In this document: piece after piece, positions 1 through 7,438 of the stretch
Layout of the letters: each line of letters opens with the position of its first letter
Numbering within the stretch: position 1 is the stretch's first letter
Origin: Pseudoalteromonas umbrosa
GTDB lineage: Bacteria; Pseudomonadota; Gammaproteobacteria; Enterobacterales; Alteromonadaceae
Direction of reading: 5' to 3'
Assembly (NCBI RefSeq): GCF_030125375.1
Contig: NZ_JASJUU010000001.1
Location: 62,001-126,000 of the forward strand
DNA length: 64,000 nt
Position numbers and translations under genes: made by a program
Notes under the pieces: generated by a model
Database searches by the model: none
Told to the model about the DNA's origin: nothing
What the model saw: the letters and a program-made list of their open reading frames with translations, nothing else

Positions 1-51
1 AGTATGCTATTACCCATATCTCAACATACTCAACTTCAGGAGGTTGTATGA
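1..51 (+). CDS. flrB: C-terminal tail of sensor kinase FlrB (partial)
   Basis: Frame 1 is open from the window edge to a TGA at 49-51 and would encode the last 16 residues of an upstream protein. That stop overlaps the flrC start as ATGA, the usual arrangement of a translationally coupled pair. In polar-flagellated gammaproteobacteria the gene directly before flrC is flrB, the histidine kinase that phosphorylates FlrC. The readable residues (SMLLPIS...) fit the strand that closes a histidine-kinase ATPase domain. Only a few codons are visible, so the name comes mainly from context. Confidence 0.6.
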   Translation, partial: SMLLPISQHTQLQEVV

Positions 52-1457
52 GCAATAAAATTCTAGTCGTTGAAGATGACGCAGGTTTAAGAGAAGCACT
101 ATTGGACACATTAGAGCTTGCTGGCATTGATTGTGTTGAGGCAGATAGCGCAGAGCAAGCTATGGTATTACTCAAACAGCAGAGTTTCTCGCTGGTGGTG
201 AGTGATGTTCAGATGGGACAAATGAGTGGTATTGATCTACTGAAAAGCATTAAGCTGAATTATCCAAATCTTCCTGTTTTGATGATGACGGCATATGCAA
301 CGATTGATGATGCTGTAGAAGCGATGCGATTAGGTGCAATTGATTATATGGCTAAGCCATTTGCACCGGAAGTATTGTTGAATATGGTAAGCCGTTACAT
401 GCCTGAAAAGGAAAAAGAAACGGATGGCCCTATTGTTGCTGATCCAAAAAGTCTTCAGCTATTAAGCCTTGCCAAAAAAGTGGCGCTGTCAGATGCCAGT
501 GTGATGGTACTGGGCCCAAGTGGTTCGGGTAAAGAAGTATTAGCTCGTTATATTCATGATAGTTCTGAGCGTAAGAGTGAGCCTTTTGTCGCCATTAACT
601 GTGCGGCGATCCCTGAAAATATGCTAGAGGCGACTCTATTTGGGTATGAAAAAGGCGCATTTACAGGCGCCATACAGGCTTGCCCGGGTAAGTTTGAACA
701 AGCTCAAAAAGGGACCATCTTACTCGATGAAATTACCGAGATGGATTTAGGCTTACAAGCAAAGCTTCTTCGAGTTTTACAAGAGCGCGAAGTAGAAAGG
801 TTAGGTGGCAGAAAAACCATCGAATTGGATGTTAGAGTTTTAGCGACCAGCAACCGAGATTTGAAAGATGCTGTTGCTGAAGGCAAATTCCGAGAAGATT
901 TGTATTATAGATTAAATGTTTTTCCGCTGACTTGGTTACCTTTGAAAGAGAGAGCTGCAGACATTGTGCCTTTAGCTGTGCACTTGATTGAAAGGCATTG
1001 TAAAAAGTCGAATCAATTGGCACCTAAGTTAAACGTTGCTGCGCAGCAGAAATTGTTACAGCATGCGTGGCCTGGTAACGTGAGGGAGCTGGATAATGTT
1101 GTTCAACGTGCATTGATCTTACAGCAGGGAGAGCAAGTTACTGATGCTGATATTTTCATTGAAAATTTAGCACCAGTGGAACTTTCAACGGAAGAAGTCT
1201 TGGCTCCTAGTCCTGTTGAACTTGATGCTTCACCTTATAATGCTTATCCAAACATGGGTTCTGAAACGCCTAGCTCTAGTGATAACATGAGTTACAAAGA
1301 AGAGCTTCAGGATAAAGAGCATCAAATTATATTGGACACGCTTACTCGCTGTAACGGTAAACGAAAAGATGTTGCCGAAATACTTGGGATCAGTCCAAGA
1401 ACACTGAGATATAAACTGGCTAAAATGCGGGATTTAGGTCTGCCAGTTCCTGCTTAA
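48..1457 (+). CDS. flrC: sigma-54-dependent flagellar response regulator FlrC
   Basis: FlrC, phosphorylated by FlrB, activates RNA polymerase-sigma54 at class III flagellar promoters. The 469-residue protein has a receiver domain (about 1-118, acidic pair E9/D10/D11, phospho-acceptor D53, K103). The AAA+ domain follows, with Walker A GPSGSGKE at 156-163, the sigma54-contacting GAFTGA loop at 203-208 and Walker B ILLDEI near 224-229. A Fis-type helix-turn-helix lies at about 436-464. The start is preceded by AGGAGG and overlaps the upstream stop. The three sigma-54 promoters found downstream in this window are its likely targets. Length and domain order are normal for the family. Confidence 0.95.
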   Translation: MSNKILVVEDDAGLREALLDTLELAGIDCVEADSAEQAMVLLKQQSFSLVVSDVQMGQMSGIDLLKSIKLNYPNLPVLMMTAYATIDDAVEAMRLGAIDYMAKPFAPEVLLNMVSRYMPEKEKETDGPIVADPKSLQLLSLAKKVALSDASVMVLGPSGSGKEVLARYIHDSSERKSEPFVAINCAAIPENMLEATLFGYEKGAFTGAIQACPGKFEQAQKGTILLDEITEMDLGLQAKLLRVLQEREVERLGGRKTIELDVRVLATSNRDLKDAVAEGKFREDLYYRLNVFPLTWLPLKERAADIVPLAVHLIERHCKKSNQLAPKLNVAAQQKLLQHAWPGNVRELDNVVQRALILQQGEQVTDADIFIENLAPVELSTEEVLAPSPVELDASPYNAYPNMGSETPSSSDNMSYKEELQDKEHQIILDTLTRCNGKRKDVAEILGISPRTLRYKLAKMRDLGLPVPA

Positions 1458-1466
1458 TACTTGCGA

Positions 1467-1496
1467 AAGCAACCAGTTAGAATCTGGTTGCTTTTT
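1467..1496 (+). terminator. Rho-independent terminator after flrC
   Basis: A perfect 10-bp stem, AAGCAACCAG with CTGGTTGCTT, around a 7-nt loop and followed by a T run. It closes the flrBC transcript, so fliE and the genes after it need their own promoter, which is found at 1560-1577. Confidence 0.85.
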
Positions 1497-1559
1497 CACC
1501 TGTCAAAAAACCGACCTCACAGATTTCTTTTTAAGTTATTGATTTAAAATAAATAAAAG

Positions 1560-1577
1560 TTGGCATGTATAATGCTT
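1560..1577 (+). promoter_or_regulatory. sigma-54 promoter for fliE operon
   Basis: TTGGCATGTATAATGCTT matches the -24/-12 consensus (YTGGCACG-N4-TTGCW). GG is at 1562-1563 and GC at 1574-1575, exactly 10 bases apart. Transcription should start near 1587, leaving a short leader before fliE. The site overlaps an apparent upstream in-frame TTG start, which it therefore argues against. The likely activator is FlrC, encoded immediately upstream. Confidence 0.85.
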
Positions 1578-1610
1578 ATCTCATGTAAGAGAATTTACAG
1601 GGTGAGCAAC

Positions 1611-1946
1611 ATGAAAATTCAAAATACCAGTTTATATCAAGAGATGCAGTCAATGGCGTCTCAAGCAGGCCGTATCGAGCCTCAAGTTAAGCAACCTATG
1701 GACGCGACTGCAGCGACATCAAGCGCTCAGTTTGGTGATATTTTAAAAGGTGCGTTAAATAACGTCGCCGATTTGCAAAGAGATGCAAAAGCTAAAGTCA
1801 CCGCAGTGGAAATGGGTGATCGCAGTGTTTCTTTAGCAGAAGCTATGATTGCGAAAAACAAATCATCAGTGGCCTTTGAAGCAACCGTTCAAGTTCGAAA
1901 TAAACTTGTCGAAGCTTACAAAGACATTATGAGCATGCCAGTGTAA
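1611..1946 (+). CDS. fliE: flagellar hook-basal body protein FliE
   Basis: FliE is the small rod-side adaptor joining the MS ring (FliF) to the proximal rod. The 111-residue product has a variable N-terminus and the conserved C-terminal helix region (SLAEAMIAKNKSSVAFEATV, then RNKLVEAYKDIMSMPV). I chose the ATG at 1611 (MKIQNTSLYQ...) rather than the in-frame TTG at 1560. The longer form would begin inside the sigma-54 promoter and lacks family similarity. It is the first gene of a FlrC-type operon and lies 25 bp before fliF. Confidence 0.93.
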   Translation: MKIQNTSLYQEMQSMASQAGRIEPQVKQPMDATAATSSAQFGDILKGALNNVADLQRDAKAKVTAVEMGDRSVSLAEAMIAKNKSSVAFEATVQVRNKLVEAYKDIMSMPV

Positions 1947-1971
1947 TTAATGAGATGATTGGAGAGTAACT

Positions 1972-3690
1972 GTGGCTACAAATCAAACGACAGATCTAGC
2001 ACTTTCAGATGGCCCAGCAGGGGCTGTCGCTGAAGGTGCAGACACCCAGCAAGAGCAAAAGTCTGGTTATTTTAGTGCTTTAAGTGGCGTTGATATGCTA
2101 CGTCAAGTTACGCTCGTAATCGCCTTAGCAATTTGTTTGGCAATCGCCATCTTCATCATTATTTGGGCTCGTCAACCTGATATGCGTCCACTCGGTCAGT
2201 ACCCAACTGACGAGCTAGTTCAAACACTAGACTTTCTAGATGCTCAAAAGATTGAGTACGAGCTAGATGGCAATACCATCATGGTTGCAGAAACAGATTA
2301 TCAAAATATCAAACTTAAAATGGCGCGAGATGGTTTTACGCAATCGCCAACCTCTGGTACTGATATTTTGATGCAGGACATGGGTTTTGGCGTGAGTCAG
2401 CGCCTTGAAAGAGAAAGACTAAAGCATAGTCGAGAGCAGCAGTTAGCGCGCACGATTGAAGAATTACAAGATATAAATAGAGCCAAAGTATTACTCGCTA
2501 TTCCTAAAGAGAATGTGTTTGCTCGTCGAGAGAAAAAGCCTTCAGCAACAGTGGTACTAACAATGAAGCGTGGTCGTACGCTTGATGGAGAAGAAGTTGA
2601 CTCTATTGTTGATATTGTTGCTTCTGCTGTTCAGGGCCTTGAACCTTCACGTGTAACTGTGACAGATCAAAATGGCCGTCTATTAAATTCAGGCTCTCAA
2701 GATTCTTTGGCAGCACGCTCTCGCAAAGAATATGAAATAGAACGAAAACGTGAGTCTGAGTACTTATCAAAAATTGACAGTATTATGATCCCAGTGGTTG
2801 GCTTGGGTAATTTTACAGCACAAGTTGATTTGACCATGGACTTTAGCGCAGTTGAAGAAACTCACAAACGCTTTAACCCAGACTTACCAGCAGTGCGCAG
2901 TGAAACAACATTTGAAGAGAATAACATTGGTGGGATCACCGCCGGTATTCCTGGCGCATTAACTAACCAGCCACCAATGGACTCAAATATTCCAGAAGTT
3001 GCTGGGCCGGGCGGCAGCGGTAAAGGCACAACCCCTAGTCGCTCTCAAAGAGAAGCAACACGAAACTATGAGCTGGACACCACGATTTCTCACAAGCGTC
3101 AACAAACAGGTGTTATTCGTCGGATCAGTGTGTCAGTCGCGGTTGACTATGTTGCTAAAGCCGATGCTGAAGGCAATGTGTCTATGGTGCCTCGCGCACA
3201 GGAAGAGTTGAATAACATACGTCGCTTGCTACAAGGTGGTGTTGGTTTTGATATGCAGCGTGGAGATGCATTAGAAGTAGTTACAGTGCCGTTTGTACGC
3301 GAAGACATTTTAGAAACTTCAGAGCTACCCCTTTGGGAACAAGAATGGTTTATGAAGGTTGCACGCCTTGCAGCAGGGGCTTTAGTAATCATTGTATTGA
3401 TAATGGCGGTAGTTCGCCCTATGCTGAAGAGACTTATTTACCCAGATGATACACTTGAGGACTACGATGAGGATGCACTTACAGCAGGTGTAGACTTAGG
3501 AGATAGTACTTTAGATATGCTTAGTAATGACTTTGATGAATCAGCTGTTGGCTTCTCTTCGGATGGTACATTACAATTGCCAGACTTACATGGAGATGAA
3601 GATCTATTGAAAGCGGTTCGAGCATTGGTAGCAAATGAACCTGAGCTTTCTTCACAAGTGGTCAAAGCGTGGTTAACTGAAGATGAGTGA
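1972..3690 (+). CDS. fliF: flagellar MS-ring protein FliF
   Basis: FliF forms the inner-membrane MS ring on which the flagellum is built. The 572-residue protein has a cytoplasmic N-terminus, a membrane segment at about 45-66, the periplasmic YscJ/FliF ring-building domains, a low-complexity Gly/Pro loop around 330-350, a second membrane segment at about 462-483 and an acidic cytoplasmic tail. The last helix (EDLLKAVRALVANEPELSSQ) is the FliG-binding region. It starts with GTG behind GGAGAG. It overlaps fliG by 8 bp, implying coupled translation of the two partners. Confidence 0.96.
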   Translation: MATNQTTDLALSDGPAGAVAEGADTQQEQKSGYFSALSGVDMLRQVTLVIALAICLAIAIFIIIWARQPDMRPLGQYPTDELVQTLDFLDAQKIEYELDGNTIMVAETDYQNIKLKMARDGFTQSPTSGTDILMQDMGFGVSQRLERERLKHSREQQLARTIEELQDINRAKVLLAIPKENVFARREKKPSATVVLTMKRGRTLDGEEVDSIVDIVASAVQGLEPSRVTVTDQNGRLLNSGSQDSLAARSRKEYEIERKRESEYLSKIDSIMIPVVGLGNFTAQVDLTMDFSAVEETHKRFNPDLPAVRSETTFEENNIGGITAGIPGALTNQPPMDSNIPEVAGPGGSGKGTTPSRSQREATRNYELDTTISHKRQQTGVIRRISVSVAVDYVAKADAEGNVSMVPRAQEELNNIRRLLQGGVGFDMQRGDALEVVTVPFVREDILETSELPLWEQEWFMKVARLAAGALVIIVLIMAVVRPMLKRLIYPDDTLEDYDEDALTAGVDLGDSTLDMLSNDFDESAVGFSSDGTLQLPDLHGDEDLLKAVRALVANEPELSSQVVKAWLTEDE

Positions 3691-4723
3691 TGAAGAACAA
3701 AAACAACTGCCCCCTACGTTTGACGTAGAAAAGTTAGATGGTGTCGATAAAGCCGCCATCTTACTGCTCAGTTTAACAGAAGAAGATGCGGCGCAAATTT
3801 TAAAACATTTAGAGCCTAAGCAAGTACAGAAAGTGGGTATGGCGATGGCGGCAATTGATGATTTGTCGCAGTCCAAAATTAGTGCCGTGCATAATTTATT
3901 TATAGAGCAAATTCAGAGCTTTAGTACTATTGGTTTCCAGTCTGAAGACTTCATCAAGAAGGCCCTGACAGCAGCATTAGGTGAAGACAAAGCTGCAAGT
4001 TTAATAGACCAAATTGTTATGGGTTCTGGTGCGAAGGGGTTAGATTCACTGAAGTGGATGGACTCAAAACAGGTTGCCAATATTATCCGCAACGAGCATC
4101 CGCAGATTCAAACTATTGTATTGTCGTATTTAGAGCCGGAGCAATCTGCTGAGATACTTTCACAGTTTACTGAGAAAGTGCGGTTAGACTTAACAATGCG
4201 TATTGCAAACCTTGAAGAAGTTCAGCCAGCAGCATTGCAAGAGCTTAACGAAATCATGGAAAAACAATTTGCAGGTCAAGCGGGTGCACAAGCTGCGAAA
4301 ATGGGCGGCTTGAAAGCTGCTGCTGACATCATGAACTACCTAGATACCAATGTTGAAGGTCAGTTAATGGACTCAATTCGTGAACATGACGAAGAGATGT
4401 CGCAGCAAATCCAAGATCTGATGTTTGTATTTGAAAACTTGATGGATGTTGAAGACCGAGGTATTCAAGCAATACTGAGGGAAGTACAGCAAGATGTCTT
4501 GATGAAAGCCATTAAAGGCGCAGATGACTCATTAAAAGACAAAATTTTAAGCAATATGTCTAAGCGTGCCGCTGAAATGATGGCCGATGATTTAGAGGCA
4601 ATGCCACCAGTGAGGATCAGTGAAGTAGAAGCTGCACAAAAAGAAATATTGGCAACTGCCAGACGTTTAGCTGACTCAGGAGAGATCATGCTTGGCGGTG
4701 GTGGCGGTGAGGAGTTCCTGTAA
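3683..4723 (+). CDS. fliG: flagellar motor switch protein FliG
   Basis: FliG is the rotor protein that contacts the stator and sets rotation direction together with FliM and FliN. The 346-residue product shows the FliF-binding N-domain (GVDKAAILLLSLTEEDAA), the middle domain with the EHPQ motif (RNEHPQIQTIVLSYLEPEQS) and the C-terminal torque domain. The latter contains the charged helix around SKRAAEMMADDLE. It ends in an unusual glycine run, LGGGGGEEFL. Its start lies inside the end of fliF, and fliH follows after 3 bp. Confidence 0.96.
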   Translation: MSDEEQKQLPPTFDVEKLDGVDKAAILLLSLTEEDAAQILKHLEPKQVQKVGMAMAAIDDLSQSKISAVHNLFIEQIQSFSTIGFQSEDFIKKALTAALGEDKAASLIDQIVMGSGAKGLDSLKWMDSKQVANIIRNEHPQIQTIVLSYLEPEQSAEILSQFTEKVRLDLTMRIANLEEVQPAALQELNEIMEKQFAGQAGAQAAKMGGLKAAADIMNYLDTNVEGQLMDSIREHDEEMSQQIQDLMFVFENLMDVEDRGIQAILREVQQDVLMKAIKGADDSLKDKILSNMSKRAAEMMADDLEAMPPVRISEVEAAQKEILATARRLADSGEIMLGGGGGEEFL

Positions 4724-4726
4724 AGT

Positions 4727-5545
4727 ATGTCTGATCCTAAATTTCACCGTGGACGTCCTGTTCATGGAGAGGCTGTCGATGCATTACTCGATCATTTAGA
4801 AGAGTGGCCGATACCGGATGTCAAAGAGGACCTAAGTGGGTTGAGCGGTCGTTCAACCGCAATGGGTACTCCGCTTGAAGAGTTGTATACCAAGACTGAA
4901 CGTAATGTTGAGCCTGAAGCAGTTGAACCTGAAATTCCGACTTTAACCTTGGAGGAGCTTGAGCAGATCCGTCAAGATGCATATGACGAGGGGTTAAAAC
5001 AGGGTCATGAGCAAGGCTACATTGAAGGGTTTGAAAAAGGCGCCAAAGAGGGCAATGAAGCTGGCCAGAAGGAAGGGTTAGAGATCGGCAAGCAACAAGG
5101 TCTTGAAGATGCCAAGCCTTTGGTGGAAGAAAGACTTCAAACATTAACACAGTTAATTGAAAAAATTCATGAGCCGCTTAATCAAGTTGATGATGCTTGT
5201 GAAAAGCAATTGATTGAGCTTGTCAGTTTATTGACACAACAAATTACTTTCCACGAAATAAAGACAAACCCTGAACTGATTTTACAAGCTTTGAAAAAAG
5301 GTCTGGATGCATTACCCATCGGTGAGGTGCAACTCAAAGTCCATCTGCACCCTGATGATCTTTCTTTAGTTGAAGAAGCCTACGGGGCAGATATGATCCA
5401 AAAGCAGCAATGGCAGCTTATTCCCGAGCCTACGTTTGAACGCGGCGGTTGTGAAATTAAATCTCTGATCTCTTCTATCGATTTAACGGTAAAAACGCGT
5501 TTGACTGAAATATTGGAGAAGTTTTTGCATGACAGTGGTATCTAA
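4727..5545 (+). CDS. fliH: flagellar export ATPase regulator FliH
   Basis: FliH binds and restrains the FliI ATPase and links it to the C-ring (FliN) and export gate. The 272-residue protein has a variable N-terminal third. A run of GxxxG-like repeats follows (residues about 88-125: EGLKQGHEQGYIEGFEKGAK), which is the typical elongated FliH helix. The C-terminal FliH/YscL domain contains LHPDDLSLVEEAYG. It lies in the fliFGHIJ series, 20 bp before fliI. Confidence 0.93.
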   Translation: MSDPKFHRGRPVHGEAVDALLDHLEEWPIPDVKEDLSGLSGRSTAMGTPLEELYTKTERNVEPEAVEPEIPTLTLEELEQIRQDAYDEGLKQGHEQGYIEGFEKGAKEGNEAGQKEGLEIGKQQGLEDAKPLVEERLQTLTQLIEKIHEPLNQVDDACEKQLIELVSLLTQQITFHEIKTNPELILQALKKGLDALPIGEVQLKVHLHPDDLSLVEEAYGADMIQKQQWQLIPEPTFERGGCEIKSLISSIDLTVKTRLTEILEKFLHDSGI

Positions 5546-5565
5546 GAATTATTGCGCCATGTTAA

Positions 5566-6909
5566 ATGTCAGAGCTAGAACGCCAAAACCAATCGTTTGC
5601 ACAACGTATTAACACATACCAAAAACATATCCACCCTTTTGGTGTTGCTGTTGCGGGGAGCTTAACACGTGTTGTTGGGCTAACCCTTGAAGCCAAAGGA
5701 CTCAATGCTGCTGTTGGTAGTCAGTGCAAAATCGAAACTATCAATGGCTTTATTGATGCTGAGGTGATTGGCTTCAATAATGATGTCCTCTATCTCATGC
5801 CAAATGATCGTATATCAGGCGTCTTGCCCGGTGCACGAGTTATCCCTCAAGTAAAAGAAGCTGGATTACCTGTCGGTATGGGTCTTTTAGGTCGTGTAGT
5901 TGACGGCTTGGGGCGGCCATTAGATGGATTAGGCGCAATACAAGCAGAAGCGAGACTTAAATTCGCACAGGCTCCCATTAACCCGTTGGCGAGACGCCCG
6001 ATCAAAGAGCCAATGGATGTTGGCGTAAGGGCTATTAATTCAATTATCACTGTAGGACAAGGTCAACGAATGGGTTTGTTTGCAGGTAGTGGTGTTGGTA
6101 AATCAGTCTTATTGGGAATGATGACGCGAGGCAGTGAAGCCGACGTTATCGTTGTTGGTCTTGTTGGTGAGCGTGGACGAGAAGTTAAAGAGTTTATTGA
6201 TGACATTCTAGGTGCAGAAGGAAGAAGGCGTTCTGTTGTTGTCGCTGCTCCAGCGGATGCTTCTCCATTAATGAGACTTAAAGGCTGTGAAAGTGCGGTA
6301 ACCATTGCCGAATACTTCAGAGATCAGGGTCTCAATGTATTATTACTATTAGATTCAGTAACTCGATATGCAATGGCACAAAGGGAGATAGCGCTTGCAG
6401 TCGGTGAGCCACCGGCAACCAAAGGTTATCCCCCTTCTGTATTTGCTAAATTACCGGCTTTAGTTGAAAGGGCGGGTAATGGCGGAGAAGGTCAAGGGTC
6501 AATCACCGCATTTTTTACTGTTCTCAGTGAAGGGGATGACATGCAAGATCCCATTGCCGATTCTGCCCGAGCTATATTGGATGGCCACATTGTTTTATCG
6601 CGAGAGTTGGCTGATAGTGGTCACTATCCTGCAATTGATATCGAAAAGTCTATTAGTCGAGTTATGCCGCAAGTGGTTTCAGACACACATATGCAGCAGG
6701 CAAGGGTTTTGAAGCAAGTTTACTCAATGTATCAACAGAACAAAGACATGATCACATTAGGTGCTTATCAAAAAGGCAGTGATCCTATGCTTGATCAAGC
6801 TATTGCGATGATGCCTAGCGTAAATGGCTTTTTGCAGCAAGGCATGAAAGATGTGCTTAACTACGATGAATGCTTACAAGGCTTATCACAACTATTAGGG
6901 CAAGGCTAA
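5566..6909 (+). CDS. fliI: flagellum-specific ATPase FliI
   Basis: FliI is the F1-beta-like ATPase of the flagellar type III export apparatus, acting as a cytoplasmic hexamer below the gate. The 447-residue protein carries Walker A AGSGVGKS at 173-180, a Walker B strand around [15 protein letters not shown] and the T3SS ATPase signature region following it. The ATG at 5566 has no strong Shine-Dalgarno sequence, so translation may depend on fliH. Its stop codon TAA overlaps the fliJ ATG by one base. Confidence 0.96.
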   Translation: MSELERQNQSFAQRINTYQKHIHPFGVAVAGSLTRVVGLTLEAKGLNAAVGSQCKIETINGFIDAEVIGFNNDVLYLMPNDRISGVLPGARVIPQVKEAGLPVGMGLLGRVVDGLGRPLDGLGAIQAEARLKFAQAPINPLARRPIKEPMDVGVRAINSIITVGQGQRMGLFAGSGVGKSVLLGMMTRGSEADVIVVGLVGERGREVKEFIDDILGAEGRRRSVVVAAPADASPLMRLKGCESAVTIAEYFRDQGLNVLLLLDSVTRYAMAQREIALAVGEPPATKGYPPSVFAKLPALVERAGNGGEGQGSITAFFTVLSEGDDMQDPIADSARAILDGHIVLSRELADSGHYPAIDIEKSISRVMPQVVSDTHMQQARVLKQVYSMYQQNKDMITLGAYQKGSDPMLDQAIAMMPSVNGFLQQGMKDVLNYDECLQGLSQLLGQG

Positions 6910-7355
6910 TGGCGGCTGACAAATTATCTTTATTACATAAACTGGAAACTGACAAAGAGGATTCATTGCGGATCAACTTTATTCAGGCTGAAAATAGCTT
7001 GAGTGACAACCAGCAAAAGTTGAAAGGCCTGAATGACTTCCGTTTGGAATATACACAACAATTGCATACAAAAGCACAGCAAGGCTTGAGCAGTAGTGGG
7101 TTCACTCAATATCACAGCTTTATAAATAAAATTGAAGAGGCAATTAAGCAGCAAGCAAATACGGTTGCAACGGCAAAGCGTGTTGTAGAGCAGCGTAGAA
7201 AGTTATGGTTAGAACAACAGGCTAAAGTGAAGGCAATTGCAAAACTGATCGAGAAAAAATTACTTGAAAAGCAGCGGCTTCAAGCAAAAGCAGAACAAAA
7301 AATGTTGGATGAATTTGCAACGAATATGTTTATGAGAAACAAGTTGCTTAATTAG
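6909..7355 (+). CDS. fliJ: flagellar export chaperone-escort protein FliJ
   Basis: FliJ is the central stalk-like coiled coil that engages the FliI ring and FlhA. The 148-residue product is almost entirely charged helix with many K, Q and E residues and no membrane segment, as expected. I set the start at the ATG ([13 protein letters not shown]) that overlaps the fliI stop as TAATG. A longer in-frame reading inside fliI has no family match. It is the last gene of the fliE-fliJ unit, since a sigma-54 promoter begins at its stop codon. Confidence 0.92.
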   Translation: MAADKLSLLHKLETDKEDSLRINFIQAENSLSDNQQKLKGLNDFRLEYTQQLHTKAQQGLSSSGFTQYHSFINKIEEAIKQQANTVATAKRVVEQRRKLWLEQQAKVKAIAKLIEKKLLEKQRLQAKAEQKMLDEFATNMFMRNKLLN

Positions 7356-7371
7356 TGGCTTAAAAATTGCT
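7355..7371 (+). promoter_or_regulatory. sigma-54 promoter for fliK operon
   Basis: GTGGCTTAAAAATTGCT has GG at 7357-7358 and GC at 7369-7370 with exactly 10 bases between. The -12 element TTGCT is perfect and TGGC is present at -24, while the next bases depart from consensus. It begins at the fliJ stop codon and lies about 68 bp before fliK, so it probably drives fliKLMNOPQR-flhB under FlrC. This is inferred from pattern only. Confidence 0.65.
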
Positions 7372-7438
7372 TGTTTGATTAACAATGAGATTTGGAGTGG
7401 GCAAGCGGTCTTAGGTTGCCACATAAAAAGGTGAGAAT

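Noticed and set aside
1560..1610. Longer FliE starting at TTG 1560
   Set aside because: The start lies within a near-perfect sigma-54 promoter, upstream of the expected transcription start, and the added residues lack FliE similarity.
4821..5150. 109-residue antisense open frame inside fliH
   Set aside because: It lies wholly opposite a well-supported gene, has no ribosome-binding site and reads as low-complexity shadow of the GxxxG repeats.
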